A stretch of 64,000 nucleotides of DNA from an uncultured Granulosicoccaceae bacterium. GTDB taxonomy: Bacteria; Pseudomonadota; Gammaproteobacteria; Granulosicoccales; Granulosicoccaceae. The stretch spans positions 1 to 64,000 of the forward strand of contig CALHOI010000045.1 of NCBI GenBank assembly GCA_938035525.1, given 5' to 3'. The translations under genes were made by a program, and so were the position numbers. The notes under the pieces were generated by a model, which saw nothing but the letters and a program-made list of their open reading frames with translations, searched no databases and was not told the DNA's origin. This document shows, one piece after another, positions 8,665 to 16,519 of the stretch. The first letter of the stretch is position 1, and each line of letters starts with the position of its first letter.

Positions 8665-8963
8665 GGAACTACTACGACGTGCTTGATCTGGCGCGCTCAG
8701 CATCAAGCAAAGCGCTCAATGACGCTCTTGGCGGGCTTACCACAGAGCAGATCGAGGAGGAAGGTGACCTTAAGGCCATCATGGAAACCACTGAGTGGCG
8801 CACCCACTATCGGCGCGCTCATCTTCAATACGAGGCGATTGCCGCTGCCATGAACCACCCCGCTCTGCAAGGAACGCTGGACACTCACCTGTGGAGTAAA
8901 CGGGTCATTGAATTTGAGCCAGAGCAAAACACCATCGATTTCGGTGCACCCGGAACAAAATAA
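8661..8963 (+). CDS. Small protein with degenerate J-domain start
   Basis: A 100-residue soluble, acidic protein translated through a 4-base overlap with the J-domain gene. It opens with RNYYDVLDLARSAS, which looks like helix I of a J domain, but there is no HPD tripeptide and the helix II region is replaced by an acidic stretch (TTEQIEEEGDLK). A later THYRRAHLQYEAI segment could correspond to helix III/IV. It may be a pseudo-J protein that modulates its partner. I do not recognise the family, and the J-like reading is inference. Confidence 0.6.
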   Translation: MRNYYDVLDLARSASSKALNDALGGLTTEQIEEEGDLKAIMETTEWRTHYRRAHLQYEAIAAAMNHPALQGTLDTHLWSKRVIEFEPEQNTIDFGAPGTK

Positions 8964-9050
8964 GGTCTGCCTATCGCTATGGGGTCAGCCTGGCTTCACT
9001 GCTCAAAAGTTTGCCAAACCAAAGAGTCTGCCAAGGACTTAGCCCAGGAA

Positions 9051-9647
9051 TCAGCCCTGAACTGAAGGGTCGTGACGTCGGCAGTTCTGATTGGCGATAC
9101 TGATTGCATCGCGTGAACCCAACAAAGAAAAATGGACTCGCTCGCCGTTGCGCAGCTCTACGCGCATTTGAGACCCAATCTCAACTCTTATTCTGGCCGT
9201 AATTCGGCGCTGTAAATCCGCATTCATGTAGACAGAAGTATGATCGTCGTTTTTATCGATGAGCGTTGGAAAAGCCTGCGATGTACCGTCAATCCATACC
9301 CCAATTCTTGCAAGATCAGACGGAAAATTGGCAGGACTGATTTTGTCAGGCTGATTTGATGGCTCATTGGTACTCGCAGCAATGGCGTCATTGCCAAAAT
9401 TGACAGTGATAAGCGGTGCGCACCCAAATCGGGGTATGAACCCGATTCTGAAAACGACATCCTTGTGCTCTTTTGACACGCTTTCGCCAAAATACTCGGT
9501 GAGAACAGACTGATCCCGCAATCTTTCGCTGGTTACGTCAGAAACCCAATCGTTGTGGATTATTCTCGGAGTTCGGGCTTGTGCTTCCGCCATAGAGCCG
9601 CTCACCAGCGTCAGCGCTAACAGGCCTGATCTGCAGAACGACAACAT
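9051..9647 (-). CDS. Secreted protein of unknown function
   Basis: 198 residues with a signal peptide (MLSFCRSGLLALTLVSGSMAEAQA) and a strong AGGAGA ribosome site before the ATG. The mature part, about 175 residues, has two cysteines (one in IPRFGCAPL, one in NQNCRRH) that could form a disulfide. It appears to be mostly beta sequence (ARIRVEIGSQMRVELRNGERVHFSLLGS). No catalytic motif was recognised. It is transcribed against the J-domain pair, and divergently from the coiled-coil gene on its other side. Confidence 0.6.
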   Translation of the reverse strand: MLSFCRSGLLALTLVSGSMAEAQARTPRIIHNDWVSDVTSERLRDQSVLTEYFGESVSKEHKDVVFRIGFIPRFGCAPLITVNFGNDAIAASTNEPSNQPDKISPANFPSDLARIGVWIDGTSQAFPTLIDKNDDHTSVYMNADLQRRITARIRVEIGSQMRVELRNGERVHFSLLGSRDAISIANQNCRRHDPSVQG

Positions 9648-9785
9648 GCCGTCTCCTTAAATACCTCTGTGATGGCGACAGTTTATAGGATTTCATCCAG
9701 AAACTCACTGATTAACATCATCGTTGGGTAGGGCGCGATTTTTGCTACTTGGTTCTCACTATCAAGAAAAAACCTGGTAAAGAAC

Positions 9786-11246
9786 ATGGCTCTATTCATC
9801 TTTAAGTACTTTTTGCCGATATTGCTCGGTTACACCTTATTTGTTGGTTTAACCGGACAGTACGTTCCCTTTCTACGCCCAACAGCGTTGGCCAAGCGTC
9901 CCATGTGGTTTCTCGGCCTTTGGACCGGTGTCGCCACTGCGCTGGTGATGTCATTCGGTTTGCAGATGGCGTACTCAATGGACGTTAACGAGATTGACTC
10001 TCTACTGGCTCCCGGCGCATGGGCATTGGCGGCAGCAATGCTTCCGGGTCTGATTGCTTACGTCTGGTACCGATCCAAAATTAAGCGGCAGATGATAGCC
10101 AACGAAGAAGCGCGCATGGCCGACACAGTAGAACAAGCGGAGGCCGTTGATTTTGATGCAACAGTAGCGCATGGCGGCAATGCGATTGCCGACCTGGATG
10201 ACACGCTACTGGTTGAAAATGCAAAGATCATCGACATCGATGATCAAACCACCATCTGGGCTGACATGAACGAGGCCGAAGACATAGCGTCCGGTTTTGA
10301 TGAAACCCAGCTGTTCGACATTGAGCCTGCGCAAGCCAAAGAACCAGAGCTGTTTGCCGAGGATGCGGTTACCGATGAAACTCTGAGCGCTGATACCGAC
10401 TCAGAGCAGATGGATATCGACGATACCCTCGTTGAAGATGCACCCGAAATTGAACTCATGGCTGCGCAAATGCAGTTCGAGGATAGCCAATCACTGGAAT
10501 CAGACATTCAGAACGAAGTGGATGCCATTGCCGCAGAGGAACTGATCACAGAAGAGATCACAGTTTCAGAAGCACAGCTGCTGGCTCAAGCAACCGCTGA
10601 AAAAACCGAAGCAATGGTAGAAATCAGCGAATTACGTGAAGCTTTGGATGCCGAATTAAAAACGCGTCGTGAGTTAGAGAATCACCTGCGCATTACCCGA
10701 AAAGGTTTGGGCGAATTGGAATCAGAGACACGTCACTTCGAAAACAAGAAGGCCGAGGCGATGATGGAGCTGGAGCGAGAGTTAGAAGATCGCATCAAGC
10801 GTACCGCTGCAGCAGAAGCACGCGCAGAGCGAGAAGCCAACAAACGCTCAGAACTTGAAAAGGAAATGGTGCTGGTGCGTCAAGATGCACTGAAAGCCAC
10901 CAACGAGTGCAGAGTCAGTGTTGAAGCCAGAGCCAAAGCAATGAGCACGGCCAACAAGGCAACAACGTTTGCGCGTCAGGCCATGCAGATCAGAACTCGG
11001 TTGGAAACAGAACTACACAATGCAGAAGCAGAGCTTGACAACAAACAGAGCACGATCAGTAGTTTGATCAAAGCACTTGAGAAAGAGAAAGCGCGTACTC
11101 AGGATGAAGTTGTATCAATGGCAAAACAACTTCGACTGCATGAAAAACAGTTGCAGGCAAGACGCACTTTGGAAGAAGTGTCCAGAAGTGTTGATAACAA
11201 GCTAAGCACTCGCCTGGTTAAGAAAGTGGCCAGGGCACGGGGTTAG
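9786..11246 (+). CDS. Membrane protein with long cytoplasmic coiled coil
   Basis: 486 residues. Three N-terminal membrane segments (about 4-23, 41-63 and 78-95) are followed by a very acidic linker (about 105-265, repeated D/E with LF and DID motifs). A long coiled coil (about 265-470), rich in Ala, Glu, Lys and Arg, ends in a basic tail. The design resembles membrane-tethered scaffold or polar-organiser proteins, but no named family was recognised. A strong intrinsic terminator follows the stop by about 55 bases. The neighbouring J-domain protein has a similar layout (membrane anchor plus large cytoplasmic part), but shared function is only a guess. Confidence 0.6.
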   Translation: MALFIFKYFLPILLGYTLFVGLTGQYVPFLRPTALAKRPMWFLGLWTGVATALVMSFGLQMAYSMDVNEIDSLLAPGAWALAAAMLPGLIAYVWYRSKIKRQMIANEEARMADTVEQAEAVDFDATVAHGGNAIADLDDTLLVENAKIIDIDDQTTIWADMNEAEDIASGFDETQLFDIEPAQAKEPELFAEDAVTDETLSADTDSEQMDIDDTLVEDAPEIELMAAQMQFEDSQSLESDIQNEVDAIAAEELITEEITVSEAQLLAQATAEKTEAMVEISELREALDAELKTRRELENHLRITRKGLGELESETRHFENKKAEAMMELERELEDRIKRTAAAEARAEREANKRSELEKEMVLVRQDALKATNECRVSVEARAKAMSTANKATTFARQAMQIRTRLETELHNAEAELDNKQSTISSLIKALEKEKARTQDEVVSMAKQLRLHEKQLQARRTLEEVSRSVDNKLSTRLVKKVARARG

Positions 11247-11300
11247 TCACCGCAAAAGGTAAAGAACGAAATTTAATTTAAGCAACACAAATTAGCGACA

Positions 11301-11331
11301 AAAAAAAGCGGCCTTCAAGGCCGCTTTTTTT
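11301..11331 (+). terminator. Bidirectional intrinsic terminator
   Basis: GCGGCC, a TTCAA loop and GGCCGC, flanked by an A-run on the left and a T-run on the right. It works in both directions: for the coiled-coil gene on the plus strand and for the small repeat protein gene on the minus strand. Confidence 0.93.
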
Positions 11332-11383
11332 CGTACTGTATATCACTACCCTGCTATCGCTACACTGCTATAGCTACAAAACG

Positions 11384-11728
11384 CTAAGCATGCAAGTGGT
11401 TCTGCCCCAGTACGTCTTCTTCGTCTTCTACAACGTGTTTAATGCGAACTCTGCGATCAGCTGCTTTACGATCGTAGTATCGTTGCGCTTGATATTCTTT
11501 ACCGACGTATTCTTTACCGACGTATTCTTTACCAGCGTATTCCCTACCGTCGTAGAATTCTCTAGCGCGTTTTTGCATTCCAATCATGACCCATACGGCA
11601 ACCAGATATACGCCGAGAAAGGCTAACAGCAATGGAACACCTTGCATGGTTAGCGCAGTAACAACCCCCGCGAATACAACCGTACAACCCACGATGATCG
11701 CCATAACTTGATATGGATTCATTGTCAT
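11384..11728 (-). CDS. Small two-helix membrane protein with GKEYV repeats
   Basis: 114 residues. Two adjacent membrane helices (about 8-28 and 32-50) are followed by a charged cytoplasmic or periplasmic tail that contains four tandem pentapeptides of the form (D/A)G(R/K)EY(A/V), with exact GKEYV in the centre. They are encoded by four 15-bp repeats at 11493-11552. The tail then becomes basic (YYDRKAADRRVRIKHV) and ends acidic with histidines. I do not recognise a family. The Tyr-rich repeats could be an interaction surface. The gene ends before the bidirectional terminator. Confidence 0.6.
   Translation of the reverse strand: MTMNPYQVMAIIVGCTVVFAGVVTALTMQGVPLLLAFLGVYLVAVWVMIGMQKRAREFYDGREYAGKEYVGKEYVGKEYQAQRYYDRKAADRRVRIKHVVEDEEDVLGQNHLHA
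11493..11552. repeat. 15-bp in-frame tandem repeat, 4 copies
   Basis: The first two copies of TATTCTTTACCGACG are identical, the third differs by two bases and the fourth by about four. Each unit encodes five residues of the small membrane protein's tail on the minus strand. The near-identity of the central copies suggests recent expansion. Confidence 0.9.
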
Positions 11729-12100
11729 CGCTCATTATGTTTATGCTTACCGAATATACCTACTGATCTGTAACAATACAATACTGTTGTGTTATTGACA
11801 CGTAGTGTATTTGTAACCCCACAAAAGTAGGTAGCCGAAATTTTGACTCTCTGAGAGGCCCGAAATCACTGGCTTCTTGCGGTCTTCAAATATCCGACAC
11901 CACATTCTCTATTACATTCAATAATTGTATAAACCGAAAACTTACCATTTATACAGAAAATTATTTTCAATTTTGAGCGCATTGGTGACATGAACCTCCG
12001 CGCATGAGTATTAATACGAACGAAAAGAACTAGCAGATTGGGTAGGTTACAAAATAATTTCTGGTGACCATTTCCGTACAGATAGTGCGGTTTTTACCCC
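11729..12100. other. AT-rich intergenic region with no supported gene
   Basis: This 372-base stretch is visibly richer in A and T than its neighbours. It should contain the promoter for the small membrane protein to its left. A 41-codon frame on the minus strand (11866-11991) exists but has a ribosome site too close to its ATG and no recognisable protein character. I see no RNA gene, repeat or clear terminator for the ynj operon that ends at 12101. Confidence 0.5.
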
Positions 12101-12718
12101 TTACCGTAAAGTCAGATAACCAAATACAACGCGATTAATGGCTGTTATGAAGCAGATAAGTGCAAACAAAAACGCGAGTAGCACAAAGTGATTAGGTAAT
12201 AAACACATTAACGCAAAGCACAGAACCGTCTCGGTGCCTTCGGCTAGCCCATTCAGGTAATACAGACCTTTGTAATTAAATTCAGGGTGTTCAATTCCCC
12301 GCTTTTGCGCCAGCGAAGAAAACGCCAGAAAGCTTGCGCCGGTCCCAACAAAACTGGCAATTAACACCGCTGCCGCTAATGCATTTGCCGATGGGTCAGC
12401 CAACGCAAACCCTAACGGAAACACGGCATAAAAAATAAAGTCTAATGAGATATCCAAAAATGCACCTGCATCCGTTGGCGTTTGCAGGCGTGCAATTTCT
12501 CCATCGATGCCATCGGCAAGTCGGTTAAGCAGCAAAAAAAACAGTGCCGTTAGTGCTGAGCCTAATGCCAAGGCCAACACACAAAGTAACCCCAACACAA
12601 ACCCAATGACAGATACCCTATCGGCTGTCCATCCACGCGAATGAAGCTTGGTTGCAATCCGTTTTAAAGGCGGCTTTATAAGCGGAACGACGTGTTTATC
12701 CAGCATGATGAGGTTCAA
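12101..12718 (-). CDS. ynjF: YnjF-like CDP-alcohol phosphatidyltransferase family membrane protein
   Basis: 205 residues, about six membrane helices. The complete CDP-alcohol phosphotransferase signature is present (DGIDGEIAR, then G and two Asp at the family spacing in GAFLDISLD). The enzyme class moves a phospho-alcohol from a CDP-activated donor onto an acceptor alcohol. Donor and acceptor are unknown for YnjF. It overlaps the ATPase gene by 23 bases, as the last gene of ynjBCDF. In E. coli the sulfurtransferase ynjE lies between ynjD and ynjF; here it is absent. Confidence 0.85.
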   Translation of the reverse strand: MNLIMLDKHVVPLIKPPLKRIATKLHSRGWTADRVSVIGFVLGLLCVLALALGSALTALFFLLLNRLADGIDGEIARLQTPTDAGAFLDISLDFIFYAVFPLGFALADPSANALAAAVLIASFVGTGASFLAFSSLAQKRGIEHPEFNYKGLYYLNGLAEGTETVLCFALMCLLPNHFVLLAFLFALICFITAINRVVFGYLTLR

Positions 12719-13373
12719 CCGTGTTAGTTGCTGTGCTGGATGCTTGATGGTCAGACAAACTCAATGTTTGAGCATGTGATGGTATGTCATCTATGTCGTG
12801 GGTCACTAATAAGGTAGGCAAACTGGCAGCTGACACCCAGGTAAATTCTCTAATGGTTGCGCGCAGTTGTGTATCCAGTCGCGAAAAGGGTTCATCCAAT
12901 AATAACGCATGAGGGTTTGACAGCAGCGTGCGTAACAGGCTCACTCTTGCACGTTGACCGCCACTGAGAGTTCCTGGATGTCGATTGGCCATGTCTTTAA
13001 TACCAGCTGATGTCAGACTAGATTCAACCATCGCCTGGCGTTGGGCACGCGTACCACCACGCAATCCAAACTTTAAGTTTTGCGCCACACTCATATGAGG
13101 AAACAGGTAATCCTGCTGCAGCATCAAACCAAGACAGCGCTGTTCAACCGGCAGATCAGTAATGTTGTTCTGTCCCAACCAAACCTGCCCATGCGCGCTG
13201 ATGCGCGAGTCGAGCGTGCCGGTTATCCAGCTTAGAATAGAAGACTTACCGCTACCACTGGCTCCCATCAATGCCAGCACTGCACCGGGCTCAATCTCAA
13301 AAGACAATGATTTGCACAAGTAAGTGCCGTCGGGTAACCGCAAGGTTAGGTCGGAAACTTTAAGCGCTTGCAT
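12696..13373 (-). CDS. ynjD: YnjD-like ABC transporter ATPase
   Basis: 225 residues, a compact nucleotide-binding subunit. Walker A is GASGSGKSS (37-45), the signature is LSGGQRARVSLLRTLL, Walker B is ALLLDEPFSRLD, and the switch His lies in LLVTHDIDD. It overlaps the permease gene by 14 bases and the CDP-alcohol transferase gene by 23, so the three proteins are made from one message with coupled translation. It powers the YnjC permease. The transported substrate of this family has not been established to my knowledge. Confidence 0.9.
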   Translation of the reverse strand: MQALKVSDLTLRLPDGTYLCKSLSFEIEPGAVLALMGASGSGKSSILSWITGTLDSRISAHGQVWLGQNNITDLPVEQRCLGLMLQQDYLFPHMSVAQNLKFGLRGGTRAQRQAMVESSLTSAGIKDMANRHPGTLSGGQRARVSLLRTLLSNPHALLLDEPFSRLDTQLRATIREFTWVSAASLPTLLVTHDIDDIPSHAQTLSLSDHQASSTATNTVEPHHAG

Positions 13374-15015
13374 TGGATTGATGCGTGGTTGGAAATATCA
13401 ACTTAGGTAAACCCAGCGCGGCTATAAACGCTACCAAGGGTAACAGACTCTGCAAGGCTGCCAAGGTCGCAATAACGCGCCGATCAACACCGCCAAAGCT
13501 GGTCACCAATTCTATCGCCAGCGTCTGATGCCGCCCCGCACCCAGCAGTAAGGTAGGTAAGTACTGAGCCACACTGACAGCTAGTGCCACAGCCGCAGCT
13601 TGCGATACCGGCTTAATAAGCAACGGTAAGCGTATGCGAAATAAAATTCGCCAATAACAAGCACCTAGAACAGCGGCAGCGTTATTCCAGCCGGGGTCGA
13701 ATTCGCGCCAGGCTACTGCCAGTATAAGCACAACATACGGCAAGGTATAAACCCAATGAGCATAAGCCACGGTTAACCACTGCCCATCAGCGCGTATCAG
13801 TAAAGCCAAGGCCTGCCAGCCAAACAACAAGGTTACCTGCGGAATCAGTAAAGGTATGTACCATAACCAATCAAGCTTCGGTACTTTGTTAAAACGTTCG
13901 CTTTCCAGCCATGCAATAGCGGAAGCCGTGGTCACCACCACAACGAACAGCGCGAAAGTTAATGTACACAATAAAGGGTTTAGTAATAACTCCGATCGCG
14001 ATAACCAATTATCGCCCGTCCACTGTGATGGTAGTGCGTCGGGAAAGCGCCAACGTCGGGCCACACTCCACACCAAAAGCATGACCATTGAAGTCACGCT
14101 CAAGGCCAGCAGCGACGCAATCAATACTTGCCCTAAGCGACGAAACGCATTTAGTGCTTTGCCGCGATGTCCGCTCTCACGCCGACGCCCCGCTACCCAG
14201 GCAACCAACACCTCCAACACCAGCACAGTACCTATAACCAGTAATACGCCTGCGGCAAGCAACACGGCACCGGCAGAAGCTGCAGCCCGCGACCCTGGGT
14301 CGTTAACCAAAGAGAGCAAAAAGACAGAAAACGTTGGCGGGTTACCTGGCCCTAACAATACAGCCATATCCACAACACTTAAATTAAACGCAAGAATAAT
14401 AAACAGCGTTAAGCGAATGCGCGAGTACAGCTGCGGCAATACAAGACGGCTCCAGCATCGAGCTGGCGAATAACCCAAAGTACGACCAATTTTTAATGAC
14501 GAATCAACGTTGATCGTGGCCAACTGAGCAGCGGCTGCCAGCAACAAAAACGGTGCCTCTTTAATAACCAGCCCCAGTATTAATGACCAGCCACCACTGT
14601 CGGGTACAACCCACGCCGTGGGGGGTCTGTCCAGCCCGGGTACAACAGTTGACGTTAAACGAACCAGCCAGCCACTGGGAGAAATTAAAAAAACCAGGCC
14701 AACCGCCATAGCCGCATGAGGCACGGCAAGCAACGGCGGCATGAAACCCATTAACCACCCCCATAGCCGAGTCCCATGCGCGCACACCAGGGTGAGCACA
14801 GTGACAAACAACACCAGCAGTGTGGCTGTTAAGCCCGTTTTAATTGACAGTAAAATCGATGGCCAGAATCTGGGATCTTGAAAAAGCTGAAGCAATCCAT
14901 TGCCCGGGGCGAGTTGCGGCATTAAACCCACCGCGGGCAAAATACTGCCGGCCAAGCCAACCAGCAACGGCAGACCAAACAGACACGCTATCGAGTAGCC
15001 AATAAAGCGGGTCAT
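13360..15015 (-). CDS. ynjC: YnjC-like ABC transporter permease (fused double permease)
   Basis: 551 residues with about 12 membrane segments in two homologous halves, matching YnjC and other fused permeases of the iron/thiamine/spermidine type. EAA-type cytoplasmic loops are visible in each half (IGRTLGYSPARCWSRLVLPQL; AAAVLGACYWRILFRIRLPLL). It forms the whole membrane channel with YnjD as ATPase and YnjB as binding protein. The gap to ynjB is 47 bases. Confidence 0.9.
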   Translation of the reverse strand: MTRFIGYSIACLFGLPLLVGLAGSILPAVGLMPQLAPGNGLLQLFQDPRFWPSILLSIKTGLTATLLVLFVTVLTLVCAHGTRLWGWLMGFMPPLLAVPHAAMAVGLVFLISPSGWLVRLTSTVVPGLDRPPTAWVVPDSGGWSLILGLVIKEAPFLLLAAAAQLATINVDSSLKIGRTLGYSPARCWSRLVLPQLYSRIRLTLFIILAFNLSVVDMAVLLGPGNPPTFSVFLLSLVNDPGSRAAASAGAVLLAAGVLLVIGTVLVLEVLVAWVAGRRRESGHRGKALNAFRRLGQVLIASLLALSVTSMVMLLVWSVARRWRFPDALPSQWTGDNWLSRSELLLNPLLCTLTFALFVVVVTTASAIAWLESERFNKVPKLDWLWYIPLLIPQVTLLFGWQALALLIRADGQWLTVAYAHWVYTLPYVVLILAVAWREFDPGWNNAAAVLGACYWRILFRIRLPLLIKPVSQAAAVALAVSVAQYLPTLLLGAGRHQTLAIELVTSFGGVDRRVIATLAALQSLLPLVAFIAALGLPKLIFPTTHQSNASA

Positions 15016-15062
15016 GTTATACGGCTGGTATTACAGCTGATTAAACGTGCTTGGCTACTGTT

Positions 15063-16283
15063 CTACTTACCGTATCTTTCCAGCCAGGCCTGCTCTAGCG
15101 CGCCTGTCCACGACGCATGAGGCTCGGGAAGGATTTGCGCACCTGCTTGCAATACCCAAGGTCCAAGATCAATTGCTTCAAACGCTTTTTTGTCTTCGTC
15201 ACTGAGTGCATTTACATCTAACACGGTTGGATCTCCCCACACATCGGGGTTGGCCTTACGCGCTTGCGCTTCTGATGAGATCAGAAAATTTGCCACTACC
15301 ATAGCCCCTTCCTTTGCTTTCGCGTTATAGGGAATGGTGACAAAGTGCGTGTTACCGATGGTGCCGTTATCAAACGCATAGGTGCGAACCGAGTCAGGTA
15401 GTTGCCCTGCCTTTACTGCGGCACTGGCTTCGTTAGGGTTAAACGATATAGCAATATCTAACTCGCCGTCATCGAGCATTTGTCGTGTGCTTTCTGCGTT
15501 GTTCGGCCAGCTTTTGCCTTTACCCCAAAGACCCGGGTGCAGCTCATCCAGATAAGCCCATAAAGGCGCAGTCACTGCTTCAAAATCCGCATCATCTACT
15601 GGCTTGGACAAAGCCTCATGGCCGTTGCTGAGTTCATGAAGCAATTGCTTAACGATGGTGGTGCCATGAAACGCCGGTGGCGCAGGATACGCAAAACGCC
15701 CGCCGTCATTAACAAAATCTAATAACTGCTGTGCAGAAACCGGTGGTGTTTGCGTAATTTGCGTATCGTGCATAAAGACAAGCTGCGCCCCACCCCACGG
15801 CGATTCCAAACCTTCCACCGGCACAGAAAAATCCATCTCTATTGATGGGGATTTTTTGACAAAGTCAGTGTTAGGCAACACATCGGCAAAAGCACCCACG
15901 ATGAGATCATTACGTTTCATGGCCGCAAAGTTCTCACCATTAACCCACATGAGATCAACGTTGCCATCCGTATCACGACCAACGGTTTTGGCCGCTTCAA
16001 GCTGCCCGACCACTTCGGCGATATCGCCGATTTTTACGTGCTCAAGCGTGACATCAAATTCTTCTTTTATACGCTTGGCCGACCACTCAAGGTATTCGTT
16101 GATACGATCACTGCCACCCCAGGCATTAAAGTAAACCGTCTGCCCTTTGGCAGCCTCTAGCGTTTTGTCCCACGACGCGTCGGTTTCGTTTGCATGGAGG
16201 TTTTGGACGGGCAGCGTGAATGCCAAAGCCAGGCCCAGTGAGCACAACCAACTGGCGCTGGTCTTAGTTTTTATTGCGTTCAT
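15063..16283 (-). CDS. ynjB: YnjB-like ABC transporter substrate-binding protein
   Basis: 406 residues with a signal peptide ending near NLHA. The mature start (WDKTLEAAKGQTVYFNAWGGSDRINEYLEW) is characteristic of the YnjB branch of extracellular solute-binding proteins. WVNGENFAAMK and FNPNEA are further family blocks. It is periplasmic and has no lipobox. It is the first gene of the ynjBCDF operon. Thiamine or a polyamine would be guesses only, and no thiamine riboswitch was found upstream. Confidence 0.88.
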   Translation of the reverse strand: MNAIKTKTSASWLCSLGLALAFTLPVQNLHANETDASWDKTLEAAKGQTVYFNAWGGSDRINEYLEWSAKRIKEEFDVTLEHVKIGDIAEVVGQLEAAKTVGRDTDGNVDLMWVNGENFAAMKRNDLIVGAFADVLPNTDFVKKSPSIEMDFSVPVEGLESPWGGAQLVFMHDTQITQTPPVSAQQLLDFVNDGGRFAYPAPPAFHGTTIVKQLLHELSNGHEALSKPVDDADFEAVTAPLWAYLDELHPGLWGKGKSWPNNAESTRQMLDDGELDIAISFNPNEASAAVKAGQLPDSVRTYAFDNGTIGNTHFVTIPYNAKAKEGAMVVANFLISSEAQARKANPDVWGDPTVLDVNALSDEDKKAFEAIDLGPWVLQAGAQILPEPHASWTGALEQAWLERYGK

Positions 16284-16412
16284 TTAGATTCTCTGAAAAC
16301 TGCTGGTTTTTTGATAACGATATCAGCTAATTACCACAACCTACCAACTCTGTGGATAACGATTCAATTTGAGCGTACGCTCCGAGTAACATGCCAACTA
16401 TGGCGCGGGTTG

Positions 16413-16418
16413 ATTATA
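16413..16418 (-). promoter_or_regulatory. Candidate -10 element for ynjB
   Basis: A perfect TATAAT on the minus strand lies about 130 bases upstream of the ynjB start. No good -35 hexamer is found at 16-18 bases, so activator dependence or a false match is possible. Confidence 0.3.
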
Positions 16419-16519
16419 GCCTCTAAGGGCTAAGAACTCGACAGATTCAGGAAGTTCCGACAGGCCATGGTGCCAGCCGACAGCTGCGTTTGATCACAGT
16501 AAAAAGTGCGATGGTGCCG

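Noticed and set aside
11866-11991. 41-codon minus-strand frame in the AT-rich gap
   Set aside because: The GGAGG is only about 4 bases from the ATG and the product has no recognisable protein features.
13856-14473. 205-codon open frame on the plus strand
   Set aside because: Antisense to the ynjC permease. The permease has clear EAA loops and membrane helices, while this frame has none.
16284-16519. Thiamine (TPP) riboswitch upstream of ynjB
   Set aside because: I looked because YnjBCD resembles thiamine-type transporters, but the conserved CTGAGA and ACCTGA elements are absent on the minus strand.
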